A DNA stretch of 64,000 nucleotides from Variovorax paradoxus (GTDB lineage: Bacteria > Pseudomonadota > Gammaproteobacteria > Burkholderiales > Burkholderiaceae_C), in assembly GCF_030815855.1 (NCBI RefSeq), contig NZ_JAUSXG010000001.1, positions 1,798,001 to 1,862,000 on the forward strand. The letters run 5' to 3'. How positions within the stretch are numbered: position 1 is the first letter of the stretch; each line of letters opens with the position of its first letter. Positions 9,606-20,127 of this stretch are shown here, piece after piece. Under the pieces are notes generated by a model. It searched no databases and was not told the DNA's origin. It saw only the letters and a list, made by a program, of their open reading frames with translations. Made by a program: the position numbers and the translations under genes.

Positions 9606-10727
9606 ATGAACCTGCGAATCCGAGCGAACTTCCGTCTTGCATGTGGTGTTGCCGGCCTGGTGTTCGGCAGCGTTGCAATGGCGCAAACGCGTTCCGAAAC
9701 CATTTCGTCCGGCCTCGAGAACCCTTGGGGGCTGACCTTTCTGCCGGGCGGCCGTTTCGTGGTGACCGAGCGACCGGGTCGTTTGCGGGTGATCGCTGCG
9801 GATGGAAAGATCGGCGCGCCGGTCTCCGGACTGCCCGCCATCGCGGCAGGCGGCCAGGGCGGCTTGCTCGACGTGCTGGCCGATTCGGCCTTCGAAAAGA
9901 ACCGCACGCTGTATTTCTGCTTTTCCGAACCCGAGGCCGGGGGCTCCGCCAACGGCACTGCGCTGGCTCGCGCGCAGCTCTCCGAAGACGGTGCGAGGCT
10001 GGAGAACCTGCGGATCATCTTCAGCCAGCAGCCCAAGGTGGCCAGCCGCAATCACTTCGGCTGCCGCATCGTCGAGGCGCGCGATGGCAATCTGTTTCTC
10101 ACGCTGGGTGACCGGTTCAGCCGCAAGGAAGATGCGCAGAAGCTCGATAGCCATCTGGGGAAGGTCGTGCGCATCGCCAAGGATGGCACCGTGCCCAAGG
10201 ACAACCCGTTCGTCGGCAAGGCGGGTGCGCTGCCCGAAATCTGGAGTTACGGCCATCGCAATGGCCAGGGCGCGGCGCTTGCGCCCGACGGCCGTTTCTG
10301 GATGACGGAGCATGGTCCGCAAGGCGGCGACGAAATCAATGTCCCGCAGGCCGGCCGCAACTACGGCTGGCCGGTGATTACCTATGGTGAGAACTATGGC
10401 GGCGGCAAGATCGGCGACGGCATCACGGCCAAGGAGGGCATGGAGCAGCCGCTGCACTATTGGGTGCCGTCGATTGCCCCGTCGGGCATGGCCTTTCTGA
10501 GCAGCGACCGCTATGGCGCGGGGTGGAAGGGCAATCTGTTCGTTGGATCGCTCAAGTTCGGCTATCTCGACCGTATCGAGTTGAAGGACGGCAAGGTTGT
10601 CGCCGAGCACAAGCTGCTGGCCGACGGCAGGGCACGCATTCGCGATGTGAAGCAGGGCCCCGACGGTTGGCTGTACGTGCTGACCGACGAATCCGAGGGC
10701 AAGCTGCTGCGCCTGCGGCCGAACTGA
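9606..10727 (+). CDS. PQQ-dependent aldose sugar dehydrogenase, periplasmic
   Basis: 373 residues with a signal peptide (LACGVAGLVFGSVAMAQT). The family is the soluble quinoprotein glucose/sorbosone dehydrogenase type (YliI/Asd), a six-bladed propeller oxidising aldoses with PQQ and calcium. Family blocks are visible: ENPWGLTFLPGG near the start, NHFGCRIV, SYGHRNGQGAALAPDGRFW, EHGPQGGDEIN, and NYGWPVITYGENY. Near the end are blocks like WKGNLFVGSLK and GPDGWLYVLTDE. Length is normal for the family. It stands alone downstream of a striking dyad at 9510-9535. PQQ synthesis genes are not in the window, so the cofactor source is unknown. Confidence 0.93.
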   Translation: MNLRIRANFRLACGVAGLVFGSVAMAQTRSETISSGLENPWGLTFLPGGRFVVTERPGRLRVIAADGKIGAPVSGLPAIAAGGQGGLLDVLADSAFEKNRTLYFCFSEPEAGGSANGTALARAQLSEDGARLENLRIIFSQQPKVASRNHFGCRIVEARDGNLFLTLGDRFSRKEDAQKLDSHLGKVVRIAKDGTVPKDNPFVGKAGALPEIWSYGHRNGQGAALAPDGRFWMTEHGPQGGDEINVPQAGRNYGWPVITYGENYGGGKIGDGITAKEGMEQPLHYWVPSIAPSGMAFLSSDRYGAGWKGNLFVGSLKFGYLDRIELKDGKVVAEHKLLADGRARIRDVKQGPDGWLYVLTDESEGKLLRLRPN

Positions 10728-10736
10728 GTTCGCTCT

Positions 10737-11546
10737 TCAGCCGGGGCAGCCCGGCAGAGGTAGCGTGGGCAGCATGCGGCGCCAGAGCCGCATCCACTCG
10801 GGCCAGTCATGGCCGCCTTCGGTCGTGAACACACGGTCTGCGGGCAGCGCCGCCGCCAGCAGCCGATGGCTGAAGGCAAAGCGGTCGTCGAGGCCGTAGC
10901 CCAGGTAGAGCGGCGGGCGCGCACCGAAGGTGGCGGTGGTGCCGACATAACCGCGCAGCCATTGCCACAGCTGGGTCTCGTTCGGCGTTCGCAAGTCGCT
11001 GCCAGGCGGGTCGCCCAGCGGCCCGGTCCAGCGGGCCAGGCCTCCCGCATTGGCGATGTCCAGGCTGAGCGCGCGTTCTCCGAGATAGGGCGCGATGGCG
11101 ACGAGGCCGGCCAACTCGCCGGGGCGGGTTTGCGCATAGAGCAGCCCGCCGAAACCCCCGACCGAGATGCCGGCGATCCAGATCGACTTGTAGCCCCTGC
11201 TGCGTGCCGGCGCCATCACGTCCGCGCTCAGGCGGTCGAGGATGGTCTTGTCGTTGTAGTAACCCAGGTGCGCATCGACCCGCATCACGTCCACCGCGAG
11301 CCTGTTGTCGTTCAGTGCCGTGATGAAACCCTCGCGCGTGAATTCGTCCGGGTGCGAATGCGCGCCGGGCAGCAGCACCAGCAGCGTGTCGGCGTTCGAT
11401 GTGCAGGTGCTCTTTTCGAGCGTGCTTTCCAGCGGTGCCTTGGCCGTGCGCAGGCCGCCGCAGCCGGCGACCAGAAGCGCCGCGCACAGGCTCAGGGCCG
11501 GGAAATGGCGCCCGGCCGGCGGGTGCCGCGTCGAAAAGATCCGCAT
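10737..11546 (-). CDS. Putative lipoprotein with alpha/beta-hydrolase (esterase-like) domain
   Basis: 269 residues. A lipobox-like LLVAGC near residue 29 suggests an outer- or inner-membrane lipoprotein. The remainder resembles an alpha/beta hydrolase: LLVLLPGAHSHPDEF may form the oxyanion region, GISVGGFGG is the nucleophile elbow (GxSxGG), and EGGHDWPEW near the end supplies a plausible catalytic His. Substrate is unknown. It is convergent with the sugar dehydrogenase gene, 10 bases away, and divergent from the isochorismatase-like gene. The exact family is uncertain; esterase-like is inferred from motif order only. Confidence 0.7.
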   Translation of the reverse strand: MRIFSTRHPPAGRHFPALSLCAALLVAGCGGLRTAKAPLESTLEKSTCTSNADTLLVLLPGAHSHPDEFTREGFITALNDNRLAVDVMRVDAHLGYYNDKTILDRLSADVMAPARSRGYKSIWIAGISVGGFGGLLYAQTRPGELAGLVAIAPYLGERALSLDIANAGGLARWTGPLGDPPGSDLRTPNETQLWQWLRGYVGTTATFGARPPLYLGYGLDDRFAFSHRLLAAALPADRVFTTEGGHDWPEWMRLWRRMLPTLPLPGCPG

Positions 11547-11621
11547 CCGCCGGAGTCTAGATGCACGGCTTTTCGGTGGTACGGTCTAGCTCAATCAATT
11601 TTCATCTGAAAGAATCAGTTC

Positions 11622-12224
11622 ATGCTGCTCGACGCCTCGCAATCCCAACTCGTGCTGGTCGACTACCAGGCGCGGCTGATGCCTGCGATCTTCGAGGCCG
11701 ATGCCGTGGCGCAGAACGCCGTGCGCCTGGGCAAGATGGCGCGCCTGTTCGAAGTGCCGGTCTGGGGCACCGAGCACAACCCGTCGAAGCTCGGCGAGAC
11801 CGTGCCCGACATTCGTGCGCTGTACAAGCGAACCTTGCCCAAGATGCATTTCAGCGGCATGGAGGAAGGCCTTGGCGAGTGGCTGCGCGTGCCGCCCAAG
11901 GCACCGCAGGGCAACGCCCGCAGCCTGCCGAAGCACCTGCAGAAGCCCGCCGCCGCGGCCGAAGAGCGCAACACCATCGTGATTGCCGGCTGCGAGGCGC
12001 ACGTGTGCCTGCTGCAGACCGCACTCGATCTCCTGGAAGACGAATTCGAGGTGTGGGTGGTGACCGACGCCTGCAGCTCCCGCGCCGAGCGCAACCGCGA
12101 CGCTGCCTTCGACCGGCTGGCCGGCGCCGGCGCCGAGCTGGTGACCACCGAGATGGTCGGCTTCGAATGGCTGCGCACGGCCGAGCACCCCGCGTTCGAC
12201 GAGTTGCTGAAGATCGTTCGATAG
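11622..12224 (+). CDS. Isochorismatase-family cysteine hydrolase
   Basis: 200 residues, a full single domain of the isochorismatase-like superfamily. The triad can be placed: Asp14 in LVLVDYQARLMP and Cys129 in GCEAHVCLLQTA, with a lysine in the central KRTLPKMHFS segment. The family includes YcaC-like hydrolases and nicotinamidases acting on amide or ester bonds. No siderophore or NAD genes are adjacent, so the substrate is open. ATG 11622 follows a modest purine-rich stretch. It lies divergent from the lipoprotein hydrolase and upstream of prpE, with its own 166-base gap before that gene. Confidence 0.9.
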   Translation: MLLDASQSQLVLVDYQARLMPAIFEADAVAQNAVRLGKMARLFEVPVWGTEHNPSKLGETVPDIRALYKRTLPKMHFSGMEEGLGEWLRVPPKAPQGNARSLPKHLQKPAAAAEERNTIVIAGCEAHVCLLQTALDLLEDEFEVWVVTDACSSRAERNRDAAFDRLAGAGAELVTTEMVGFEWLRTAEHPAFDELLKIVR

Positions 12225-12300
12225 GGTATTGCAACCAGGCCCCTGGGCGAGGCCGGAGCCGGACTGACGCGGGCGAAACCTGATTGTCCGGCCCGTCAGC

Positions 12301-12328
12301 TTGCTGCAAAATCGATCTCCATAATTAT
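12301..12328 (+). promoter_or_regulatory. Candidate promoter upstream of prpE
   Basis: TTGCTG at 12301 and AATTAT at 12323 are 16 bases apart inside a sharply AT-rich patch about 65 bases before ATG 12391. The match to the housekeeping sigma consensus is partial. CATAAT at 12320 is an alternative -10 with poorer spacing. Confidence 0.3.
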
Positions 12329-12390
12329 GAATTCAGTTTTGGGCGGCGCTGATCGCCGGGGCTGATTTCCATAACAAGGAGACATCGCAG

Positions 12391-14304
12391 ATGAGCCGCT
12401 ATGAAGAGTTCTATCGCCAATCGGTCGATGCGCCCGAGGCATTCTGGGCCGAGCAGGCCCGGCTGATCGATTGGCAGACGCCGCCGGCTCAAGTGCTGGA
12501 TGCCAGCCGGCCGCCATTTGCCCGCTGGTTCGTGGATGGCACCACCAATCTGTGCCACAACGCCGTGGACCGGCATCTGGCCGCGCGCGGCGATCAAGCG
12601 GCGCTGATCTTTGTCTCGACCGAAACCGGCACTGAAAAAACCTACAGCTTCCGCGAACTCCATGCCGAGGTACAGCGCACCGCGGCCAGTCTGATCGAGC
12701 TGGGCGTCGGGAAGGGCGACCGCGTGCTCATCTATATGCCGATGATTCCGGAGGCCGCATTCGCGATGCTGGCCTGCGCGCGGATCGGCGCGATCCATTG
12801 CGTGGTCTTCGGCGGTTTTGCGAGCGGCTCGCTGGCCACGCGCATCGAGGATGCCGAGCCCAAGGTGGTGGTGAGCGCCGATGCCGGCTCGCGCGGCGGC
12901 AAGGTCATTGCGTACAAGCCCTTGCTCGACGAGGCCATCCGGCTTTCGAAGCACAAGCCGCCGGCGGTGCTCCTGACCGACCGCGGCCTGGCGCCGATGG
13001 CGCTGACCGCGGGCCGCGACCACCTGGCTGCCGAGTTGAGCCGGAAGCACCTCGACACCGAAGTGCCTTGCGCCTGGCTGGCCGCGACCGACATCAGCTA
13101 CACCATCTACACGAGCGGCACCACCGGCAAGCCCAAGGGCGTGCAGCGCGATGTAGGCGGCTATGCGGTGGCGCTGGCCGCCAGCATGCAGCACATCTTC
13201 GGCGGACGGCCCGGCGAAACCTATTTCTCGACCAGCGACATCGGCTGGGTGGTGGGCCACAGCTACATCGTCTACGGGCCGCTGATTGCCGGCATGGCCA
13301 CCCTGATGTATGAGGGCCTGCCCACGCAAGGCCTCGACAAGCAGCCCGACGGCGGTATCTGGTGGCGCCTGGTCGAGAAGTACAAGGTGACGGTGATGTT
13401 CAGCGCACCCACGGCCGTGCGCGTGCTCAAGAAGCAGGATCCGGCGCTGCTCAGGAAATACGACCTGTCGAGCCTGCGCGCGCTGTTCCTGGCGGGCGAG
13501 CCGCTCGACGAGCCCACCGCGCGCTGGATCGGCGAGGGGCTGGGCGTGCCGATCATCGACAACTACTGGCAGACCGAATCGGGCTGGCCGATCATCACCA
13601 TTGCCAATGGCGTCGAGAGCAAGCCCAGCAAATTCGGCAGCCCCGGCGTGCCGATGTACGGCTTTCGCGTGAAGATCCTGCACGAAGCCACGGGCGAGGA
13701 GCTGACAGGCGCCAACGAGAAGGGCGTGGTCGTGATCGAGGGCCCGACGCCGCCGGGCTTCATGCAAACGGTGTGGAAGGACGATGCGCGCTTCGTCGAT
13801 ACCTACTGGAAGACCGTGCCCGGCAAGATGGTCTATTCGACCTTCGACTGGGGTATTCGCGACGAGGACGGCTACTTCTACATCCTCGGCCGTACCGACG
13901 ATGTCATCAACGTGGCGGGCCACCGCCTCGGTACGCGCGAGATCGAAGAATGCATCTCAGGCCACGCCGGCGTGGCCGAGGTGGCGGTCGTCGGCGTGGC
14001 GGATGCGCTCAAGGGCCAGGTCGCAATGGCCTTCGTCGTGCCCAGGGACGGCGGGGCAGTCATCGACGCCGATATGGCGCTGAAGCTGGAGGGCGAGATC
14101 ATGAAAGTCGTGGCCGACCAGCTCGGCGCACTGGCGCGGCCGGTGCGCGTTCGCTTCGTGAACGGGCTGCCCAAGACCCGCAGCGGCAAGTTGCTGCGAC
14201 GCGCCATCCAGGCCGTGTGCGAGCAGCGGGATCCGGGCGACCTGACCACCCTCGACGACCCCGCCACGCTGCAGCAGATCAAACAGTTACTTTCTTCCGC
14301 CTGA
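12391..14304 (+). CDS. prpE: Propionate--CoA ligase
   Basis: Activates propionate to propionyl-CoA through an acyl-adenylate, feeding the methylcitrate or methylmalonyl routes. The 637-residue protein aligns throughout with E. coli PrpE (628): FWAEQARLIDWQTP at the N-terminus, GDRVLIYMPMIPEA, AMP-binding YTSGTTGKPKGVQRDVGG, SDIGWVVGHSYIVY, DNYWQTESGWP, and GRTDDVINVAGHRLGTREIE. The C-terminal acetylatable lysine sits in PKTRSGKLLRR. The RBS AAGGAGA precedes ATG 12391. Acetyl-CoA synthetase is the nearest alternative, but the PrpE-specific blocks favour propionate. The other prp genes are not in the window. Confidence 0.95.
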   Translation: MSRYEEFYRQSVDAPEAFWAEQARLIDWQTPPAQVLDASRPPFARWFVDGTTNLCHNAVDRHLAARGDQAALIFVSTETGTEKTYSFRELHAEVQRTAASLIELGVGKGDRVLIYMPMIPEAAFAMLACARIGAIHCVVFGGFASGSLATRIEDAEPKVVVSADAGSRGGKVIAYKPLLDEAIRLSKHKPPAVLLTDRGLAPMALTAGRDHLAAELSRKHLDTEVPCAWLAATDISYTIYTSGTTGKPKGVQRDVGGYAVALAASMQHIFGGRPGETYFSTSDIGWVVGHSYIVYGPLIAGMATLMYEGLPTQGLDKQPDGGIWWRLVEKYKVTVMFSAPTAVRVLKKQDPALLRKYDLSSLRALFLAGEPLDEPTARWIGEGLGVPIIDNYWQTESGWPIITIANGVESKPSKFGSPGVPMYGFRVKILHEATGEELTGANEKGVVVIEGPTPPGFMQTVWKDDARFVDTYWKTVPGKMVYSTFDWGIRDEDGYFYILGRTDDVINVAGHRLGTREIEECISGHAGVAEVAVVGVADALKGQVAMAFVVPRDGGAVIDADMALKLEGEIMKVVADQLGALARPVRVRFVNGLPKTRSGKLLRRAIQAVCEQRDPGDLTTLDDPATLQQIKQLLSSA

Positions 14305-14452
14305 ATGAGCAAGGGGCAATCTTGCGATGTGGCGCCGAGCCGTCATATGTTCGACGTGGCACAATGCCAAGGTACTCAGGCCCTTCCCCAGCCACAGTCG
14401 CATCCGCCAACCGGTTCAGCCGTGTCGCGGAAGGTTTTCTTAACCAGCTAGT

Positions 14453-14469
14453 GCTTCCTTCAGGGAAGC
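14453..14469 (+). promoter_or_regulatory. Small hairpin just upstream of sucA
   Basis: GCTTCC and GGAAGC form a perfect 6-base stem with loop TTCAG, ending 15 bases before ATG 14485 and next to the purine-rich ribosome site. It could affect translation initiation. No T-run follows, so it is not a terminator. Confidence 0.3.
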
Positions 14470-14484
14470 GAAGGTCAGCGGAAC

Positions 14485-17361
14485 ATGAGCGATTCTTCTA
14501 CGCCCTCGGCGTACACCGCCTATCAGGGCAACACCTACCTCTTCGGCGGCAATGCGCCCTATGTCGAGGAGATGTACGAAAACTACCTTGCCAACCCGGG
14601 CAGCGTGCCTGACAACTGGCGCTCGTATTTCGATGCGCTGCAGAACGTCCCCGCGGTCGACGGCTCCAACACCCGTGACGTGCCGCACCAGCCCGTCATC
14701 AACGCCTTTGCCGAACGCGCCAAACAGGGCACGACCAAGGTGGTTCAGGCCAGCGGCGCCGATTCCGAGCTCGGCCGCAAGCGCACCGCCGTCCAGCAGC
14801 TGATTGCCGCCTACCGCAACGTCGGCGCCCGCTGGGCCGACCTCGACCCCCTGAAGCGCGCCGAGCGCCCGGCCATTCCGGAACTCGAGCCCTCGTTCTA
14901 CGGCTTCACCGATGCCGATCTCGAGACGGTGTTCAACACCAGCAACACCTTCTTCGGCAAGGAGACCATGTCGCTGCGCGACCTGCTCAATGCCTTGCGT
15001 GAAACGTACTGCGGCACCATCGGCGTCGAGTACATGTACACCACCGACCAGAACCACAAGCGCTGGTGGCAGCAGAAGATCGAAAGCGCGCGCACCAACC
15101 CGCAGCTGACGGCCGAACAGAAAAAGCACGTGCTGAACCGCCTCACCGCGGCCGAAGGCCTCGAGCGCTTCCTGCACACCAAGTACGTCGGCCAGAAGCG
15201 CTTCTCGCTCGAAGGCGGCGAGAGCTTCATCGTCTCGATGGACGAACTCATCAACCAGGCCGGCATCAAGGGCGTGCAGGAAATCGTGATCGGCATGGCC
15301 CACCGCGGCCGCCTGAACGTGCTGGTCAACTCGCTGGGCAAGTTGCCGGCCGACCTGTTCGCCGAGTTCGACCACACCGCCCCCGAAGACCTGCCGAGCG
15401 GCGACGTCAAGTACCACCAGGGCTTCAGCTCGGACGTGACCACCCCCGGCGGCCCGGTGCACCTGAGCCTGGCGTTCAACCCCTCGCACCTCGAAATTGT
15501 GAACCCCGTGGTCGAAGGCTCCGTGCGCTCGCGCATGGACCGCCGCGCCGACCCGCAGGGCAAGCAGGTGCTGCCCGTGCTCGTGCACGGCGACGCGGCC
15601 TTCGCAGGCCAGGGCGTCGTCATGGAAACGCTGGCGCTGGCCGAAACGCGCGGCTACTTCACGGGCGGCACGGTTCACATCGTCATCAACAACCAGATCG
15701 GTTTCACCACCAGCGACCCGCGCGACAGCCGCTCGACGCTGTACTGCTCGGACATCGTCAAGATGATCGAAGCACCGGTGCTGCACGTGAACGGCGACGA
15801 CCCCGAAGCCGTGGTGCTCGCCACCCAGCTCGCCCTTGAATTCCGCATGGAGTTCCAGAAAGACGTGGTGGTCGACATCGTCTGCTTCCGCAAGCTGGGC
15901 CATAACGAGCAGGACACCCCTTCGCTCACCCAGCCGCTGATGTACAAGAAGATCGCCCAGCACCCCGGCACGCGCAAGCTGTACGCGGACAAGCTGGCGA
16001 CGCAGGGTCTCGGCGACACGCTCGGCGACGACATGGTCAAGGCGCAGCGCGCCGCCTTCGACGAAGGCAAGAACACCATCGACCCGGTGCTCACCAACTT
16101 CAAGAGCAAGTACGCGGTCGACTGGAGCCCCTACCTCAACAAGAAGTGGACCGACGCCGGCGACACCGCCATTCCGTCCAGCGAGTGGAAGCGCCTGGCC
16201 GAGAAGATCACCACGGTGCCGGCCGGCTTCACGGTGCACCCGCTCGTGAAGAAGGTGCTGGACGACCGCGCCGCCATGGGCCGCGGCGACGTGAACGTCG
16301 ACTGGGGCATGGGCGAGCACATGGCCTTTGCCTCGCTGGTGGCCAGCGGCTATCCGGTCCGCCTGTCGGGCGAAGACTCGGGCCGTGGCACGTTCACGCA
16401 CCGCCACGCCGTGCTGCACGACCAGAACCGCGAGAAGTTCGACACCGGCACCTTCACGCCGCTGCAGAACGTGGCTGAAAACCAGGCGCCGTTCGTCGTC
16501 ATCGACTCCATCCTGTCGGAAGAAGCCGTGCTCGCGTTCGAATACGGCTACGCCTCGAACGACCCGAACACGCTCGTCATCTGGGAAGCCCAGTTCGGCG
16601 ACTTCGTGAACGGTGCGCAAGTGGTGATCGACCAGTTCATCGCTTCGGGCGAAGTGAAGTGGGGCCGCGTCAACGGCCTGACCATGATGCTGCCGCACGG
16701 CTACGAGGGCCAAGGCCCCGAGCACAGCTCGGCACGCCTGGAGCGCTTCATGCAGCTGAGCGCCGACGCCAACATGCAAGTGGTGCAGCCGACCACCGCC
16801 AGCCAGATCTTCCACGTGCTGCGTCGCCAGATGGTGCGCAACCTGCGCAAGCCGCTGATCATCCTCACGCCGAAGTCGCTGCTGCGCAACAAGGATGCGA
16901 CCTCGCCGCTGTCCGAGTTCACCAAGGGCAGCTTCCAGACGGTCATTCCGGACAGCAAGGGTCTGAAGGCCGAGAAGGTCAAGCGACTGGTCGCCTGCTC
17001 GGGCAAGGTCTACTACGACCTGTTCAAGAAGCGCGAGGAGCGTGGCGACGAAGACGTGGCCATCATCCGCGTCGAGCAGCTCTATCCGTTCCCGCACAAG
17101 GCGTTTGCCGCCGAGGTCAAGAAGTACCCCAACCTCGTCGACGTGGTCTGGTGTCAGGACGAACCGCAGAACCAGGGCGCCTGGTTCTTCGTGCAGCACT
17201 ACATCCACGAAAACATGCAGGAAGGCCAGAAGCTCGGCTACTCCGGCCGCGCCGCTTCGGCGTCGCCGGCGGTGGGCTACTCGCACCTGCACCAGGAACA
17301 GCAGAAGGCGCTCGTCGATGGCGCGTTTGGCAAGCTCAAGGGCTTCGTGCTGACCAAGTAA
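14485..17361 (+). CDS. sucA: 2-oxoglutarate dehydrogenase E1 component
   Basis: ThDP-dependent decarboxylase of the TCA-cycle 2-oxoglutarate dehydrogenase complex. The 958 residues are close to E. coli SucA (933). N-terminal [17 protein letters not shown] is the E2-interaction region. Active-site and ThDP blocks include [43 protein letters not shown], and the pyrimidine-domain [14 protein letters not shown] and [16 protein letters not shown]. Near the C-terminus are RVEQLYPFP and [15 protein letters not shown] 14485 begins the conserved N-terminus. It heads the sucA-sucB-lpdA operon; succinate dehydrogenase and succinyl-CoA synthetase genes are not adjacent. Confidence 0.98.
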   Translation: MSDSSTPSAYTAYQGNTYLFGGNAPYVEEMYENYLANPGSVPDNWRSYFDALQNVPAVDGSNTRDVPHQPVINAFAERAKQGTTKVVQASGADSELGRKRTAVQQLIAAYRNVGARWADLDPLKRAERPAIPELEPSFYGFTDADLETVFNTSNTFFGKETMSLRDLLNALRETYCGTIGVEYMYTTDQNHKRWWQQKIESARTNPQLTAEQKKHVLNRLTAAEGLERFLHTKYVGQKRFSLEGGESFIVSMDELINQAGIKGVQEIVIGMAHRGRLNVLVNSLGKLPADLFAEFDHTAPEDLPSGDVKYHQGFSSDVTTPGGPVHLSLAFNPSHLEIVNPVVEGSVRSRMDRRADPQGKQVLPVLVHGDAAFAGQGVVMETLALAETRGYFTGGTVHIVINNQIGFTTSDPRDSRSTLYCSDIVKMIEAPVLHVNGDDPEAVVLATQLALEFRMEFQKDVVVDIVCFRKLGHNEQDTPSLTQPLMYKKIAQHPGTRKLYADKLATQGLGDTLGDDMVKAQRAAFDEGKNTIDPVLTNFKSKYAVDWSPYLNKKWTDAGDTAIPSSEWKRLAEKITTVPAGFTVHPLVKKVLDDRAAMGRGDVNVDWGMGEHMAFASLVASGYPVRLSGEDSGRGTFTHRHAVLHDQNREKFDTGTFTPLQNVAENQAPFVVIDSILSEEAVLAFEYGYASNDPNTLVIWEAQFGDFVNGAQVVIDQFIASGEVKWGRVNGLTMMLPHGYEGQGPEHSSARLERFMQLSADANMQVVQPTTASQIFHVLRRQMVRNLRKPLIILTPKSLLRNKDATSPLSEFTKGSFQTVIPDSKGLKAEKVKRLVACSGKVYYDLFKKREERGDEDVAIIRVEQLYPFPHKAFAAEVKKYPNLVDVVWCQDEPQNQGAWFFVQHYIHENMQEGQKLGYSGRAASASPAVGYSHLHQEQQKALVDGAFGKLKGFVLTK

Positions 17362-17416
17362 TCAAAAGCCTCTTTTCACACGAACACCCTCAAGAACAAA
17401 ACGGAGCACACTCCAA

Positions 17417-18679
17417 ATGTCTATCGTAGAAGTCAAAGTCCCCCAGCTTTCCGAATCCGTGGCCGAAGCCACCATGCTCACCTGGAAGAAGAAAGCCGGC
17501 GAAGCCGTCGCCGTCGATGAAATCCTGATCGAGATCGAAACCGACAAGGTCGTGCTGGAAGTGCCGGCGCCCTCGGCCGGCGTGCTGGCCGAAATCGTGC
17601 AGCCCGATGGCGCCACCGTGGTGGCCGAGCAGCTGATCGCCAGGATCGACACCGAAGGCAAGGGCGCGGCCGCCGCACCTGCAGCAGCATCCGCTGCCGC
17701 CCCGGCGGCCGCCGCAGCACCTGCACCGGCCGCTGCTGCTGCCGCCACCGGCGGTTCGAAGTCGGACGTCGCCATGCCCGCCGCCGCCAAGCTGCTGGCC
17801 GACAACAACCTCAAGACCGGCGACGTGGCCGGCACCGGCAAGGACGGCCGCGTCACCAAGGGCGACGTGCTCGGCGCCGTGGCCTCGGGTGCCAAGCCCG
17901 CGCCCACCGTGGCCGCCCCGGCTGCCAAGCCTGCACTGCCGCAAGTCGCCGCGCCCGCCCGCGCGGCCGACCTGGGTGAACGCCCCGAGCAGCGCGTGCC
18001 GATGAGCCGCCTGCGCGCCCGCATTGCCGAGCGCCTGTTGCAATCGCAATCGACCAACGCCATCCTGACGACGTTCAACGAAGTGAACATGGCGCCCGTC
18101 ATGGAACTGCGCAAGCGCTTCCAGGACAGCTTCACCAAGGAACACGGCGTGAAGCTCGGCTTCATGAGCTTCTTCGTGAAGGCCGCGGTGCATGCGCTGA
18201 AGAAGTACCCGGTGATCAACGCCTCGGTCGACGGCAACGACATCCTGTACCACGGCTATTTCGACATCGGCATTGCCGTCGGTTCGCCGCGCGGCCTGGT
18301 GGTGCCCATCCTGCGCAACGCCGACCAGATGAGCTTTGCCGACATCGAGAAGAAGATCGCCGAATACGGCAAGAAGGCGCAAGACGGCAAGCTGGGCATC
18401 GAAGAGATGACCGGCGGCACGTTCTCCATCTCGAACGGCGGCACCTTCGGCTCGATGCTCTCGACCCCGATCATCAACCCGCCCCAGTCCGCGATTCTCG
18501 GCGTGCACGCCACCAAGGACCGCGCCGTGGTCGAGAACGGCCAGATCGTCGTCCGCCCGATGAACTATCTCGCCATGAGCTACGACCACCGCATCATCGA
18601 CGGCCGCGAAGCCGTGCTGGGCCTGGTCGCCATGAAGGAAGCGCTGGAAGATCCGTCGCGCCTCCTGTTCGACATCTGA
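17417..18679 (+). CDS. sucB: 2-oxoglutarate dehydrogenase E2, dihydrolipoyl succinyltransferase
   Basis: E2 core of the 2-oxoglutarate dehydrogenase complex (also called odhB). 420 residues with one lipoyl domain at about 1-77 ([12 protein letters not shown] carries the lipoyl lysine). An Ala/Pro linker follows, then the E3-binding domain ([19 protein letters not shown], then GRVTKGDV) near 115-155. The succinyltransferase domain begins at [15 protein letters not shown] and has the catalytic block [12 protein letters not shown] near 391. It lies 55 bases after sucA and 13 before lpdA. The lipoyl domain clearly differs from those of aceF, marking it as the succinyl and not the acetyl form. Confidence 0.98.
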   Translation: MSIVEVKVPQLSESVAEATMLTWKKKAGEAVAVDEILIEIETDKVVLEVPAPSAGVLAEIVQPDGATVVAEQLIARIDTEGKGAAAAPAAASAAAPAAAAAPAPAAAAAATGGSKSDVAMPAAAKLLADNNLKTGDVAGTGKDGRVTKGDVLGAVASGAKPAPTVAAPAAKPALPQVAAPARAADLGERPEQRVPMSRLRARIAERLLQSQSTNAILTTFNEVNMAPVMELRKRFQDSFTKEHGVKLGFMSFFVKAAVHALKKYPVINASVDGNDILYHGYFDIGIAVGSPRGLVVPILRNADQMSFADIEKKIAEYGKKAQDGKLGIEEMTGGTFSISNGGTFGSMLSTPIINPPQSAILGVHATKDRAVVENGQIVVRPMNYLAMSYDHRIIDGREAVLGLVAMKEALEDPSRLLFDI

Positions 18680-18692
18680 GGAGACTGATCAG

Positions 18693-20123
18693 ATGGCAAA
18701 CAAACAATTCGACGTCATCGTCATCGGCGGCGGCCCCGGCGGCTACATCGCCGCCATTCGCGCCGCGCAACTCGGCTTCAACGTCGCCTGTATCGACGAG
18801 TGGAAGAACGGCAAGGGCGGCCCCGCACCGGGCGGCACCTGCACCAACGTGGGCTGCATTCCGTCGAAGGCGCTGCTGCAATCGTCGGAGCACTTCGAGC
18901 AGGCCGGCCACCACTTTGCCGACCACGGCATCAAGGTGGAGGGCCTTGGCCTGGACATCGACAAGATGCTGGCCCGCAAGGACCAGGTCGTGAAGCAGAA
19001 CAACGACGGCATCCTGTACCTGTTCAAGAAGAACAAGATCAGCTTCTTCCATGGCCGCGGTTCGTTCGTGAAGACTGACGAAACCGGCTATGAGATCAAG
19101 GTGGCGGGTGCTGCCGAAGAATCGATCAGCGGCAAGCACATCATCCTGGCCACGGGCTCCAATGCCCGCGCATTGCCCGGCACGCCGTTCGACGAAGAAA
19201 ACATCCTCTCGAACGACGGCGCACTGCGTATCGGCGCAGTGCCCAAGAAGCTGGGCCTGATCGGCTCGGGCGTCATCGGCCTCGAGATGGGCTCGGTGTG
19301 GCGCCGCCTGGGCGCTGAAGTCACGGTGCTCGAAGCGCTGCCGACCTTCCTCGGCGCGGTCGACGAGCAGATCGCCAAGGAGGCCAAGAAGGCCTTCGAC
19401 AAGCAGAAGCTCAAGATCGAACTCGGCGTCAAGGTCGGCGAGATCAAGTCGTCGAAGAAGGGCGTGAGCGTTGCCTGGACCAATGCCAAGGGCGAAGCCC
19501 AGACGCTCGAAGTCGACAAGCTGATCGTCTCGATCGGCCGCGTGCCCAACACCATCGGCCTGAACGCCGAAGCCGTGGGTCTCAAGCTCGACGAGCGCGG
19601 CGCCATTGCCGTGGACGACGACTGCAAGACCAGCCTGCCCAACGTGTGGGCCATCGGCGACGTGGTGCGCGGCCCGATGCTCGCGCACAAGGCCGAGGAA
19701 GAGGGCGTTGCCGTGGCGGAGCGCATTGCGGGCCAGCACGGCCACGTCAACTTCAACACCGTGCCGTGGGTGATCTACACCAGCCCCGAGATCGCGTGGG
19801 TTGGCCAGACCGAGCAGCAGCTCAAGGCCGCGGGCCGTGCCTACAAGGCCGGCACCTTCCCGTTCCTCGCGAACGGCCGCGCACGCGCGCTGGGCGACAC
19901 GACCGGCATGGTCAAGTTCCTGGCCGATGCAACGACGGACGAAATTCTCGGCGTGCATATCGTCGGCCCGCAGGCCAGCGAACTGATCTCCGAAGCCGTG
20001 GTGGCCATGGAGTTCAAGGCCAGCGCCGAAGACATCGCGCGCATCTGCCATGCGCACCCGTCGCTGTCGGAAGCCACCAAGGAAGCGGCACTTGCCGTGG
20101 ACAAGCGCACGCTGAACTTCTGA
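18693..20123 (+). CDS. lpdA: Dihydrolipoyl dehydrogenase (2-oxoglutarate dehydrogenase E3)
   Basis: A 476-residue E3 flavoprotein without a lipoyl domain, unlike the E3 in the PDH operon. The FAD site is [20 protein letters not shown]. The redox-active disulfide is in [16 protein letters not shown]. The NAD site is [17 protein letters not shown], the second FAD block is [20 protein letters not shown], and the catalytic pair is in [14 protein letters not shown]. The start is ATG 18693 behind GAGGAGA. It closes the sucA-sucB-lpdA set and is intact, so it may cover for the frameshifted lpdA at 6851 if that lesion is real. Confidence 0.98.
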   Translation: MANKQFDVIVIGGGPGGYIAAIRAAQLGFNVACIDEWKNGKGGPAPGGTCTNVGCIPSKALLQSSEHFEQAGHHFADHGIKVEGLGLDIDKMLARKDQVVKQNNDGILYLFKKNKISFFHGRGSFVKTDETGYEIKVAGAAEESISGKHIILATGSNARALPGTPFDEENILSNDGALRIGAVPKKLGLIGSGVIGLEMGSVWRRLGAEVTVLEALPTFLGAVDEQIAKEAKKAFDKQKLKIELGVKVGEIKSSKKGVSVAWTNAKGEAQTLEVDKLIVSIGRVPNTIGLNAEAVGLKLDERGAIAVDDDCKTSLPNVWAIGDVVRGPMLAHKAEEEGVAVAERIAGQHGHVNFNTVPWVIYTSPEIAWVGQTEQQLKAAGRAYKAGTFPFLANGRARALGDTTGMVKFLADATTDEILGVHIVGPQASELISEAVVAMEFKASAEDIARICHAHPSLSEATKEAALAVDKRTLNF

Positions 20124-20127
20124 CCCA

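Noticed and set aside
14440..17292. 950-residue open frame antisense to sucA
   Set aside because: Same effect of high GC and codon bias; plus strand is unambiguous SucA.
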